Origin: Collinsella sp.
Lineage (GTDB): Bacteria > Actinomycetota > Coriobacteriia > Coriobacteriales > Coriobacteriaceae
Assembly: GCA_019419585.1 (NCBI GenBank)
Contig: DXZQ01000013.1
Span: 1 to 64,000, forward strand
Direction: 5' to 3'
DNA: 64,000 bases
Shown here: one piece after another, positions 50,072-57,791 of the stretch
Position numbering within the stretch: the first letter of the stretch is position 1
Layout: every line of letters starts with the position of its first letter
Made by a program: the position numbers and the translations under genes
The notes under the pieces: model-generated
What the model was told of the DNA's origin: nothing
What the model saw: the letters and a program-made list of their open reading frames with translations, nothing else
Database searches by the model: none

Positions 50072-50102
50072 TTGACACCCCGGGGGCGGGCGATGCTACA
50101 AT
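50072..50102 (+). promoter_or_regulatory. Promoter of the LacI-type gene
   Basis: Consensus TTGACA (50072-50077) and TACAAT (50097-50102) with a 19-nt spacer, 36 nt before the ATG. The -35 directly follows the AACCTGCC element, so the insertion may supply or shift the promoter. Confidence 0.5.
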
Positions 50103-50137
50103 CTGGCTTGTACTTGAAACGCATCAAAGGGGCCGCT

Positions 50138-51271
50138 ATGGCAAAGGTAAAAATCAGCGACGTCGCGCGCGAGGCCGGGGTTTCGCTGGGCACGGTTTCC
50201 AACGCGCTCAACCATCCCGAAAAGCTGCGCCCCGAGACCCTCAAGCTCATCAACGAGACCATCAATCGTCTGGGCTACCTGCCCAACCAAAGCGCCCGTC
50301 AGCTCGCAGGCGGCACCACCAAGTCCTTTGGCCTGGTCCTTCCCCGTCTCGACCACGGTTTTTCGCTCCAAATTGCCAGCGGTGCCCATAACGAGGCCCG
50401 CAAGCACGGTTACGACCTGCTCATCGCAAATGCCGATAACGACGATATTCTCGAGGACCATTACCTGCGCTACTTTATGGGTACGCAAATGTCCGGCGTC
50501 ATGGTTCAGCCCATGGCGTCCCCCGACTGGCACCCCGCAACGACCAAGATGCCCGTGTCGATCGTCCATCTGGACATCCACTGCTCCGAGCCCGGTTACT
50601 ACGTGGCCGCCGACAACGAGGCGCAGGGGCGCATTATCGCCGAGCTCGCCATCGCCCGCGGCGCACGCCATATTACCGTTGTGGGCAGAGCGGCATTCAT
50701 GCAGCTCACCCTGCGCGTACTTGGCATTCACAAGGCCCTCGCCCTGCATCCCGATATCAAAATTGAAGTCATTGACGCCGGAGAGTGGAATACCGCAGCC
50801 GACGGCTACAGCATTGGCGCTCAGATTGCCGGGCGCCCTGCTGACGAGCGCCCCGATTTTGTCATCGGCCTGACCGACGTATTGGCCTCGGGCGTTATCT
50901 CGGCGCTGACCGACAAGGGCATTTCCGTCCCCGGCCAGATTCTTGTTGCCGGCTGCGATGGCAACCCGCTTGCCTGGAGCGGATCGGTCCCCCTCACCAC
51001 GGTTGCACCACCGGGCTACGAGATCGGCCGCAAGGGCGTGCAGCTGCTCATGGAACAAATCGAGGATAAACCTGCCGCCAAGACCAAACGAGTCCGCATC
51101 GGCTCCGCCGCGCGCACCGTCACCACGGTCACGGCCACCGAGGACATTAATCGTCAGGAGCTCGTGCGCCCCTTCTTGCTCGAGCGTGTGAGCACCCAAA
51201 AGGCCGAGCAGCACACGACGGGCCCATCCGCGGCCCCAATAACCGACATCAACCTGGGCGCCTACTTGTAA
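50138..51271 (+). CDS. LacI family transcriptional regulator
   Basis: A 377-residue regulator. The helix-turn-helix 'KISDVAREAGVSLGTVSNAL' and hinge 'LGYLPNQSARQLAGG' are followed by a periplasmic-binding-protein-like domain ('GLVLPRLDHGFS', 'DFVIGLTDVLASGVISAL', 'ILVAGCDGNPLAWSG'). The C-terminal 40 residues extend beyond the usual end. AAAGGGG precedes the ATG. It is divergent from glmS across a hairpin cluster; its targets are not visible. It ends at the terminator 51278-51314. Confidence 0.9.
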   Translation: MAKVKISDVAREAGVSLGTVSNALNHPEKLRPETLKLINETINRLGYLPNQSARQLAGGTTKSFGLVLPRLDHGFSLQIASGAHNEARKHGYDLLIANADNDDILEDHYLRYFMGTQMSGVMVQPMASPDWHPATTKMPVSIVHLDIHCSEPGYYVAADNEAQGRIIAELAIARGARHITVVGRAAFMQLTLRVLGIHKALALHPDIKIEVIDAGEWNTAADGYSIGAQIAGRPADERPDFVIGLTDVLASGVISALTDKGISVPGQILVAGCDGNPLAWSGSVPLTTVAPPGYEIGRKGVQLLMEQIEDKPAAKTKRVRIGSAARTVTTVTATEDINRQELVRPFLLERVSTQKAEQHTTGPSAAPITDINLGAYL

Positions 51272-51277
51272 CAAAAA

Positions 51278-51314
51278 ACTCCGCAACGGAAACAGGCCCG
51301 CTGCGGCGTTTTTT
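51278..51314 (+). terminator. Terminator of the LacI-type gene
   Basis: AACTCCGCA and TGCGGCGTT pair imperfectly around a 16-nt loop, followed by a T6 run. Confidence 0.75.
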
Positions 51315-51485
51315 ACTGGCCCCATGTGCGCTCCCCGTTTAGCCGGACCTGCAGCTACGGATATTTATGGAATGTAATCCATTTTTCATTAACTATTTTG
51401 TTAGAATAGACTCAATTCCATATTTTAGATATTTCCTATAAGTATTGATTTTGCTCCAGTTTTTTCTCGCCAAGAAAGGGGTTTC

Positions 51486-52691
51486 ATGAATCTGATTGAT
51501 CGCAAACAGTACCTCGACTGGCTCATTTCGTGGAAAGACTCGCACGTCATCAAGGTCGTTTCGGGCGTGCGAAGGTCCGGCAAATCAAAGCTATTTGAAA
51601 TCTACCGCAGCTACCTGCGCGATCATGGAATCACAGGCGGCCAGGTTATATCCCTCAACTTTGAAGACCTGGAGTTCGAGTCGCTTACGTCGTATAGAGC
51701 ACTCTACGACTACATTTCCGCCAGACTCGTCCCCGATAAGATGAACTACGTTTTTCTGGACGAGATACAGCACGTCGAGCATTTCGAAAAAGCCGTCGAC
51801 AGTCTTTTTATCAAGGACAATGTCGACCTCTACATAACCGGTTCCAACGCTTATCTGCTCTCGAGCGAGCTGGCAACTTTGCTCTCCGGCCGCTACGTAG
51901 AGCTCAAGATGCTGCCCCTATCCTTTAAAGAGTTTTGCTCGGCAAAAACCAATGACGGAAAGGCTCCCGCGCAGTTATTTGACGAGTACATCACCCGGGG
52001 CTCTTTTCCCTTTATCGCCGAGACGGGTATTCAGGGACCCCAGGCGCGCGATTATCTTATGAGCCTCTACGATACCATCGTCATACGCGACGTTATCGAA
52101 CGCCTGAAGGTCTCGGACGTCCCGACCCTGCGCGATATCACCAAGTTCCTACTCCATAGCATTGGAAACCGGATCTCGATTAAAAAAATCTCCGACACGC
52201 TCTCGTCCAACGGCAACAAAACCGACCAGAAAACCGTAGCCAAATACCTCAAAGGCTTAACAGACAGCCTTGTGCTGTACTTTGCTCCGCGCTATAACGT
52301 GCGCGGTCGGCAGCTTCTTTCAACAAACGGCAAATACTACGCCGTTGACCTTGGACTTAGAGGCGCTCTCGTCAAAACCCAAAGCAGCGATATCGGTCAT
52401 ATCCTCGAAAATGTTGTTTATCTCGAGCTCCTACGCCGTGGATACGACGTCTACGTGGGCGATATCGACGGCGGGGAAATCGATTTTGTTGCCCTAAAGT
52501 CAGACGAGACAGCCTATTTTCAGGTTTCAGCCACAACGCTCGACGAAACTACCCTCAATCGAGAGTTGGCCCCCTTTAAGAAAGTCCGAGACAACTACCC
52601 CAAGACGCTTCTTACGCTCGACACGCTGTTTGCGGACGCGAACTACGAAGGAGTCCGCAAGCGCAACGTGATCGACTGGCTCCTGGAATAA
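51486..52691 (+). CDS. AAA ATPase with DUF4143 domain
   Basis: A 401-residue AAA_14/DUF4143 protein: Walker A 'GVRRSGKSK' (about 27-35), Walker B 'YVFLDEIQHV', sensor 'YITGSNAYLLSSEL' and 'RGSFPF', then the nuclease-like DUF4143 region with 'YYAVDLGLRGAL' and 'EIDFVALK'. These proteins are common in gut bacteria and archaea, often in many copies, with no settled role. Codon use and the upstream region (51320-51480) are noticeably more AT-rich than the neighbours, suggesting transfer. AAAGGGG lies five bases before the ATG. It is a single gene. Confidence 0.87.
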   Translation: MNLIDRKQYLDWLISWKDSHVIKVVSGVRRSGKSKLFEIYRSYLRDHGITGGQVISLNFEDLEFESLTSYRALYDYISARLVPDKMNYVFLDEIQHVEHFEKAVDSLFIKDNVDLYITGSNAYLLSSELATLLSGRYVELKMLPLSFKEFCSAKTNDGKAPAQLFDEYITRGSFPFIAETGIQGPQARDYLMSLYDTIVIRDVIERLKVSDVPTLRDITKFLLHSIGNRISIKKISDTLSSNGNKTDQKTVAKYLKGLTDSLVLYFAPRYNVRGRQLLSTNGKYYAVDLGLRGALVKTQSSDIGHILENVVYLELLRRGYDVYVGDIDGGEIDFVALKSDETAYFQVSATTLDETTLNRELAPFKKVRDNYPKTLLTLDTLFADANYEGVRKRNVIDWLLE

Positions 52692-52758
52692 CTTGTAGCG
52701 TCATAACCCTCCGCCAGCTCCTTACCAAGGCCGCAGCCCCAGTCGCTTAAAGCACAAT

Positions 52759-52805
52759 GCCCCTCTTATCGGCCAAAACAGCAATCTTGGCGTGATAAGA
52801 GGGGC
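52759..52805. terminator. Convergent terminator-like hairpin
   Basis: GCCCCTCTTATC-G-GCCAA and TTGGC-GT-GATAAGAGGGGC pair over 17 bp between the convergent ATPase and HAD genes. No T-run is present on either side. Confidence 0.6.
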
Positions 52806-52892
52806 TGACTGCGTCAGCGCCTCCATGCAGGCGCCGTTACCGTCACCGTCCTGCGGGATCGGGCGCGGGGCATGGCGACTCGCGTGCAAACG

Positions 52893-53543
52893 CTAGCGCA
52901 CGGCCTTGACCGCGGCCGGCAGATCGAACAGCGTATCGAGCACAGCCTCGCAGCCATCCACCACGTCCTGCGGCAGCGGCACGATATCGGGAACGGCAAA
53001 GACGTGGCAGCCGGCCGTGATGCCCGAGACGCAGCCGTTGCGGGAATCCTCGACCACAGCGCACTCCTCGGGAGCAAAGCCCGCGCGCTCGCAGGCGAGC
53101 AGGTACATCTCAGGGTCGGGCTTGCCGTGTACGACGTCCTCGCCGCAGGTCACCGTCTCAAACTTGTCAAAGAGGCCGACCGTCTTAAGGTTGCGCTCGG
53201 CGGTAACATGGCGCGACGACGTCGCAAGACCCACGCGATAGCCCGCGGTCAGCAGCTCGTCCAGGCACTCGGCGGCGCCGGCCTTAAGCTCCAGTTCGGT
53301 CTTGACCATCTCGTCGCGAATCTCCTTGTGGCGACGATAGATCGCCTCAGCGGTTTCGCAGCTGCCGTAATGCCCATCAAGGATCTCCATGACATCGGGC
53401 AGCGTGCGGCCGATAAACTGATGGATCAGCGCATCGTCAATCGCGAATCCCAGCTCGGCCGCGCCCGCCTTCCACGCCTTGATACCCAAACGCTCGGTGT
53501 CGACCAGCGTTCCGTCCATGTCAAAAATGACAGCCTTGATCAT
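52893..53543 (-). CDS. HAD phosphatase, beta-phosphoglucomutase-like, copy A
   Basis: A 216-residue HAD-IA hydrolase: nucleophile motif 'VIFDMDGTLVDTE', cap domain, 'GLATSSRHVTAERNL', 'HGKPDPEMYLLACERAG' and 'AVVEDSRNGCVSGITAG'. The family includes beta-phosphoglucomutase and sugar-phosphate phosphatases; the substrate is unknown. GGGGGA precedes the ATG at 53543. By eye it is about four-fifths identical to the product of 54694-55344, the differences lying mainly in the cap, and the two genes share upstream sequence. It is divergent from larE. Confidence 0.87.
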   Translation of the reverse strand: MIKAVIFDMDGTLVDTERLGIKAWKAGAAELGFAIDDALIHQFIGRTLPDVMEILDGHYGSCETAEAIYRRHKEIRDEMVKTELELKAGAAECLDELLTAGYRVGLATSSRHVTAERNLKTVGLFDKFETVTCGEDVVHGKPDPEMYLLACERAGFAPEECAVVEDSRNGCVSGITAGCHVFAVPDIVPLPQDVVDGCEAVLDTLFDLPAAVKAVR

Positions 53544-53604
53544 ATCGGTCCCCCATCGCTTCGCGCTGCTGTACTCCCGCAACTTTACCGCACTTGTAAA
53601 CTTG

Positions 53605-53619
53605 TATATAACGTATATA
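53605..53619. promoter_or_regulatory. TATATAACGTATATA palindrome, HAD copy A
   Basis: An AT-rich palindrome about 65 nt before the HAD start, in the larE/HAD gap, with the identical 15-mer before HAD copy B at 55401-55415. It may serve as both -10 region and regulator site. Confidence 0.5.
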
Positions 53620-53716
53620 GCATATTGCACTTTCGTTACATAGATAGAAGTCTTATGACAAGTGGCTCGGTAGGATTATAGTTTTCGACCGAGTACTCAA
53701 CGGCAAGGATCGATTC

Positions 53717-54595
53717 ATGCTTTCAGACACCACCGCACCTGCAGAGGGGCTTCAGGACAAACTCGCAGCGCTCGAGCAGCTGCTTTTGGCATACGGACGC
53801 GTCGCCATCGGCTTTTCCGGTGGCGTCGACAGCAGCTTTTTGGCCGCGGTCTGCGCCCGCATCATGCCCGCCAGCACGCTTCTCGTTCACCTCACCACGC
53901 CGCTCATCGGCACGCCCGAGCAGGCTTCGTTTGAGCGGTCCGTTGACGGGCAGGCCAATGAAGGGCCGCATTTTAAGCTCCCCGTGCTCAATCTTTCGGT
54001 CGATCAGCTGCGGCTCCCCCAAGTAGCCTGCAACGATGCCGACCGCTGCTACCACTGCAAGCGCGCCGGCTTTACCGCCATCGTCAACCACGCCAAGTCG
54101 CTGGGCTTTCCCACCGTCATCGACGGCAGCAACGCAAGCGACCGCGGCGACTACCGCCCCGGCATGCGCGCCGCCCAGGAGCTCGGCGTGCGCTCGCCCC
54201 TCATGGAGGTCGGCTTTACCAAGGACGAAGAGCGCGAGCTGCTGCGCGCCTGGGGCTATCCCGTTTGGAACCTGCCGGCAGGAGCCTGCCTGGCCACGCG
54301 TGTCCCCACGGGCGAGGAGCTCACGCGCGAGAAGGTCGATGTAATCCGCACCTGTGAGGACTACCTGCACGACCTTGGCCTAGACCAGGTCCGCGCACGC
54401 CTCGTCGGCGGCTGCATGCATATCGAGGCCGCGCCGACAGACGTTGCCAAGATTGCCGCCCTCGGCGGTGCCGCCGTCGACGACAAAGGCAAAACCCCGC
54501 TGCCCGCCGCCATCGAGTCCGCGCTGCGCGAGCTGGGCTGCGGCCATATCTCCCCCGAGGTCACCCCCTACATCCACGGCAACATGAACCAGTAA
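53717..54595 (+). CDS. larE: LarE-type ATP-dependent sacrificial sulfur transferase
   Basis: A 292-residue PP-loop enzyme: 'GFSGGVDSSFLAAV' (about 32-45), 'CNDADRCYHCKRAGF', 'IDGSNASDRGDYRPGMRAAQ' and 'LPAGACLATRVPTGEEL', whose Cys corresponds to the sulfur-donating Cys176 of Lactobacillus LarE. LarE converts the two carboxylates of the LarB product into thiocarboxylates to make the nickel-pincer cofactor of LarA. No larA, larB or larC is in this window. It stands between two duplicated HAD genes. The ATG at 53717 has AAGGA upstream. A repeat hairpin begins in its stop codon. Confidence 0.88.
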   Translation: MLSDTTAPAEGLQDKLAALEQLLLAYGRVAIGFSGGVDSSFLAAVCARIMPASTLLVHLTTPLIGTPEQASFERSVDGQANEGPHFKLPVLNLSVDQLRLPQVACNDADRCYHCKRAGFTAIVNHAKSLGFPTVIDGSNASDRGDYRPGMRAAQELGVRSPLMEVGFTKDEERELLRAWGYPVWNLPAGACLATRVPTGEELTREKVDVIRTCEDYLHDLGLDQVRARLVGGCMHIEAAPTDVAKIAALGGAAVDDKGKTPLPAAIESALRELGCGHISPEVTPYIHGNMNQ

Positions 54596-54648
54596 CCTAC
54601 CAAAAAGGAACAGGTTTATTTTGGCAGGTTTTATCTGGGGAAACGCAA
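54594..54648. repeat. AACCTGCC hairpin element, copy 3 (overlaps the larE stop)
   Basis: AACCTACCAAAA (54594-54605) pairs with TTTTGGCAGGTT (54619-54630) around AGGAACAGGTTTA, with the tail TTATCTGGGGAAACGCA. As in copy 1, the element starts with the AA of the TAA stop. Confidence 0.8.
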
Positions 54649-54693
54649 GCGGGGCCACGCCAAAGCTACCGTCATCGACCTCGGCACATACCT

Positions 54694-55344
54694 TTAGCGC
54701 ACGGCCCTGACCGCCGCCGTCAGATCGAACAGCGTATCGAGCACGGCCTCGCAGCCATCCACCACGTCCTGCGGCAGCGGCAAGATATCGGGCACGGCAA
54801 AGACATGGCAGCCGGCCGTGATGCCCGAGACGCAGCCGTTGCGGGAATCCTCGACCACGGCGCATTCCTCGGGAGCAAAGCCCGCGCGCTCGCAGGCGAG
54901 CAGGTAGATCTCGGGATCGGGCTTGCCGTTCAGGGTATCCTCGTTGCAGGCCACCGTTTCAAACTTGTCAAAGAGGCCGACCGTCTTTAGGTTGCGCTCG
55001 GCCGCAACGCGGCGCGACGACGTCGCGAGGCCCACGTGGTAGCCCGCAGCCAGCAGCTCGTCCAGGCACTCGGCGGCGCCGGCCTTAAGCTCCAGATCGG
55101 TCTTGACCATCTCGTCGAGAGCATCCCTGTAGTGGGCTTCGACCGTCTCGACGATTTCGCGGCTGCCGTAATGCTCCCCAAGGATGTCCCTGACATCAGG
55201 CATCGAGCGACCGATAAACTGATGGACCAGCGCATCATCAATCGCAATCCCCAGCTCGGCAGCGCCCACCTTCCACGCCCTCATGTCCAAACGCTCGGTA
55301 TCGACCAGCGTTCCGTCCATGTCAAAAATGACAGCCTTGATCAT
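54694..55344 (-). CDS. HAD phosphatase, beta-phosphoglucomutase-like, copy B
   Basis: A 216-residue paralogue of 52893-53543 with the same 'VIFDMDGTLVDTE', 'NGKPDPEIYLLACERAG' and 'VVEDSRNGCVSGITAG' motifs. The cap region differs most ('HYGSREIVETVEAHYRDAL'), so substrate preference may have diverged. The region from about 54690 to 55420 is a direct repeat of 52890 to 53620, with larE between. The ATG at 55344 is followed by the same MIKAVIFD start. Confidence 0.87.
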   Translation of the reverse strand: MIKAVIFDMDGTLVDTERLDMRAWKVGAAELGIAIDDALVHQFIGRSMPDVRDILGEHYGSREIVETVEAHYRDALDEMVKTDLELKAGAAECLDELLAAGYHVGLATSSRRVAAERNLKTVGLFDKFETVACNEDTLNGKPDPEIYLLACERAGFAPEECAVVEDSRNGCVSGITAGCHVFAVPDILPLPQDVVDGCEAVLDTLFDLTAAVRAVR

Positions 55345-55400
55345 ATCGGCCCCCTTCGCCGGCTTGCGTTACCGCAACCCTACCCCCACTTTGCAACTTG

Positions 55401-55415
55401 TATATAACGTATATA
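55401..55415. promoter_or_regulatory. TATATAACGTATATA palindrome, HAD copy B
   Basis: Same 15-mer as at 53605-53619, at a similar distance (about 57 nt) from its HAD start, so the duplication included the promoter. Confidence 0.5.
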
Positions 55416-55427
55416 TCATATCGCGCC

Positions 55428-55481
55428 AACCTGCTGAAAAGGGACAGGTTTATTTTGGCAAGTTTTATCTGGAGAAACGCA
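55428..55481. repeat. AACCTGCC hairpin element, copy 4
   Basis: AACCTGCTGAAAA (55428-55440) pairs with TTTTGGCAAGTT (55453-55464) around GGGACAGGTTTA, with the tail TTATCTGGAGAAACGCA. Both arms carry changes; the loop is intact. Confidence 0.75.
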
Positions 55482-55483
55482 GA

Positions 55484-55516
55484 CAGGGCCGCAACGTCGT
55501 ATGCGTTGCGGCCCTG
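55484..55516 (-). terminator. Hairpin at the end of the PTS operon
   Basis: CAGGGCCGCAACG (55484-55496) pairs perfectly with CGTTGCGGCCCTG (55504-55516), 43 nt after the EIIA stop. The T-run is poor on the minus strand. Confidence 0.65.
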
Positions 55517-55558
55517 CTCCTTGGAGAAGGATCAATAGATTGAGCGGGCTGGTTGCAC

Positions 55559-56011
55559 CTAGCCCTCGAGCCCGGCGTTAATAAGCTCCGCGATCTCGGC
55601 GGGATCGGCGCTCGTGCGCACTTTGTCGCGGAAGCCGGCGTCCATCAACATCACGGCAGCCTTGGAGAGCAAACGCAAGTGCGTGGTTCCAGCTTCACCG
55701 GCAGGCACGTACAGCGCAAGCGCAACATCGACGGGCACGCCGTCAAAGCTCGGCCACTCGACGGGCTCGGCCAGTTTGAGCACGACAACGCCCGGCGTAT
55801 GGATCGCGTCGCTCTTGGCATGCGGAACGGCAAAACCGGCGACGAGGCCAGTCTCGGCCTCGTTTTCGCGAGCAATAAAAGCTGCCTCTACAGCAGATGC
55901 GTCATCGGCAAAACCAAGCTCAACAGCCTGCTCGGACAGATAATGCAGCGCGTCCTCGCGCGAGGCGGCGGCGTAGCCAATCGTCACTTGGTTGGCAGAT
56001 ACAAACCCCAT
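55559..56011 (-). CDS. PTS system EIIA component, fructose/mannitol type
   Basis: A 150-residue PTS EIIA type 2 domain. The phosphorylated His64 lies in 'GFAVPHAKSDAI', with 'FIARENEAETGLVAGFAVPH' and 'VVVLKLAEPVEW' typical of fructose EIIA. It receives phosphate from HPr and passes it to Cys9 of the EIIB domain in the 60020-61492 product. It is the last gene of the six-gene operon, 12 nt after the transketolase half, with AAGGAAGG upstream. Being separate from EIIBC and at the far end of the operon is uncommon but not unique. Confidence 0.88.
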   Translation of the reverse strand: MGFVSANQVTIGYAAASREDALHYLSEQAVELGFADDASAVEAAFIARENEAETGLVAGFAVPHAKSDAIHTPGVVVLKLAEPVEWPSFDGVPVDVALALYVPAGEAGTTHLRLLSKAAVMLMDAGFRDKVRTSADPAEIAELINAGLEG

Positions 56012-56023
56012 GGAAAACCTTCC

Positions 56024-56962
56024 TTACAACACGGACCTGACCGCGGCTTCGATGCCGTCGGCGTCCAAACCGTACTTGTGCAGCAAATCGACCGCAGGGC
56101 CGGACTCGCCATATACATCGCGCACGCCGACGCGTCGCATCGGCACCGGATGCTGTTCCGCGAGCACCGAGGCCACGGCCTCGCCAAGACCGCCGATAAT
56201 CGAATGCTCCTCGGCGGTGACCACGCGACCAGTCTTCTTGGCGCTGGCAACCACCAGGCGCTCATCAAGCGGCTTGATCGTGTGCATGTTGATGACCTCG
56301 GCGTCGATACCATCGGCAGCGAGCGCCTCGGCAGCCTCAAGCGCCTCGGCGACCATGAGGCCACAAGCGACGATGGTCACATCGGACCCCTCGCGCACGA
56401 CCACGCCGCGACCAATCTTGAACTCATAGTCCTCGCGGTCGTTGATGACCGGTGTTGCCAGGCGGCCGAAGCGCATGTAGACCGGCCCCTCAAACTCATA
56501 GGCGGCGCGCACGCAAGCGCGAGCCTCGATGTCATCGGCGGGAACGATCACCGTCATACCCGGGATCGTGCGCATGAGCGCGATGTCCTCGCAGCACTGA
56601 TGCGTTGCGCCGTCTTCACCGACCGATATACCCGCATGCGTGGCGCCGATTTTGACGTTGAGGTGCGGATAGCCGATGGAATTACGCACTTGTTCGTACG
56701 CGCGGCCGGCGGCGAACATGGCAAATGTGCTCGCAAAGGCGACGTGACCCGTGGTCGCAATGCCGGCGGCAAGCCCCATCAAGTTGCTCTCGGCAATGCC
56801 GGCATCGTAGAAGCGCTCAGGATGCGCAGCCTTAAACTTACCCGTCTGCGTTGCGGCGGCCAGGTCGGCATCGAGAACCACAAAGTCATCGCGCTCATTG
56901 CCCAGCTCGACAAGTGCCTCGCCGTAGCTAACGCGCGTGGCGACCTTCTTGACGTCTGCCAT
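56024..56962 (-). CDS. Transketolase, C-terminal subunit of a split enzyme
   Basis: A 312-residue protein covering the pyrimidine-binding and C-terminal transketolase domains: 'FVVLDADLAAATQTGKF', 'FYDAGIAESNLMGLAAGIA', 'TFAMFAAGRAYEQVRNSIGY', 'THAGISVGEDGATHQ' and 'HTIKPLDERLVV'. The Glu in 'GIAESN' is the cofactor-activating residue. Its ATG overlaps the N-subunit stop as TAATG (shared base 56962), a typical coupling. Split transketolases of this kind are common in Firmicutes and Actinobacteria. Confidence 0.92.
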   Translation of the reverse strand: MADVKKVATRVSYGEALVELGNERDDFVVLDADLAAATQTGKFKAAHPERFYDAGIAESNLMGLAAGIATTGHVAFASTFAMFAAGRAYEQVRNSIGYPHLNVKIGATHAGISVGEDGATHQCCEDIALMRTIPGMTVIVPADDIEARACVRAAYEFEGPVYMRFGRLATPVINDREDYEFKIGRGVVVREGSDVTIVACGLMVAEALEAAEALAADGIDAEVINMHTIKPLDERLVVASAKKTGRVVTAEEHSIIGGLGEAVASVLAEQHPVPMRRVGVRDVYGESGPAVDLLHKYGLDADGIEAAVRSVL

Positions 56963-57729
56963 TAGAGCTCCTCCCCTGCTGCTGCGAGCTCGGCCATGGC
57001 CTGCTCAAACTGTTCATCGTTGGGCGCCTTGCCGTGCCAGCCCACCTGGTTTTCCATAAAGGAGACGCCCTTGCCCTTCACCGTCTCGGCGATAATGGCC
57101 ACGGGCGAGCCGCTCACTTTGCGGGCCTCGGCAAAGGCGGCTGCAATCTGCGCCATGTCGTTACCGTCGGCAAGCTCGATCACATGCCACTTAAAGGCGC
57201 GGAACTTGTCGGCAAGCGGCATAGCCGAGTTGACTTCATCGATACTGCCGTCAATTTGCAGGCCATTGTGATCGACGATAGCGACAAGGTTATCCAGGTC
57301 GTGGTTGCCGGCGAACATTGCCGCCTCCCACACCTGGCCCTCCTCGCACTCACCGTCGCCCAACAGCGTGTAGACGCGGTAGCTGTCGCCCCAGTGCTTT
57401 GCGGCGAGTGCCATTCCAACCGCGGCGGAGATACCCTGACCGAGCGATCCGGTAGACATGTCGACGCCCGGCGTGTCATTCATATTGGGATGGCCCTGCA
57501 GGCGGCTGCCGATATGACGGAGCGTCTCGAGCTCCTCCTTGGGAAAGAACCCGCGCTCGGCGCGGCTCGGATTCGCCGGGTCGACATCCATCTCCTCAAA
57601 GTAGAGGTAGGTCATAATGTCGGCGGCGCCAAGCGATCCGCCCGGATGCCCCGACTTGGCGGCGTGGACACCCGTGACAATACCGCGGCGAACCTCATTG
57701 GCAATCTTGGCCAGTTCCTGATCGGTCAT
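56962..57729 (-). CDS. Transketolase, N-terminal subunit, lacking the SKGHA segment
   Basis: A 255-residue thiamine-diphosphate-binding half: 'VTGVHAAKSGHPGGSLGAAD', 'DMSTGSLGQGISAAVGMALA' and 'GDGECEEGQVWEAAMFAG' (cofactor and Mg site) are intact. Between 'DVDPANPS' and 'RAERGFFPKEELETLRHIGS', however, about 20-25 residues are absent where related enzymes read roughly DRFVLSKGHAAPALYAxL; this includes the conserved His of SKGHA that contacts cofactor and substrate. The gap is in frame and the protein is correspondingly short. Activity is doubtful unless the region is an assembly artefact. ATG at 57729 has GAGGAAG upstream. Confidence 0.88.
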   Translation of the reverse strand: MTDQELAKIANEVRRGIVTGVHAAKSGHPGGSLGAADIMTYLYFEEMDVDPANPSRAERGFFPKEELETLRHIGSRLQGHPNMNDTPGVDMSTGSLGQGISAAVGMALAAKHWGDSYRVYTLLGDGECEEGQVWEAAMFAGNHDLDNLVAIVDHNGLQIDGSIDEVNSAMPLADKFRAFKWHVIELADGNDMAQIAAAFAEARKVSGSPVAIIAETVKGKGVSFMENQVGWHGKAPNDEQFEQAMAELAAAGEEL

Positions 57730-57791
57730 GGAGCTTCCTCTCTTGAGCACGCCGGCCCAGCATAATAAATGCTGGGCCGGCAGAACCATCG

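Noticed and set aside
48056..50137. Long plus-strand frame opposite glmS that runs into the LacI gene
   Set aside because: Only the part from 50138 has a ribosome site and a recognisable helix-turn-helix; the rest is antisense to glmS and the repeat cluster.
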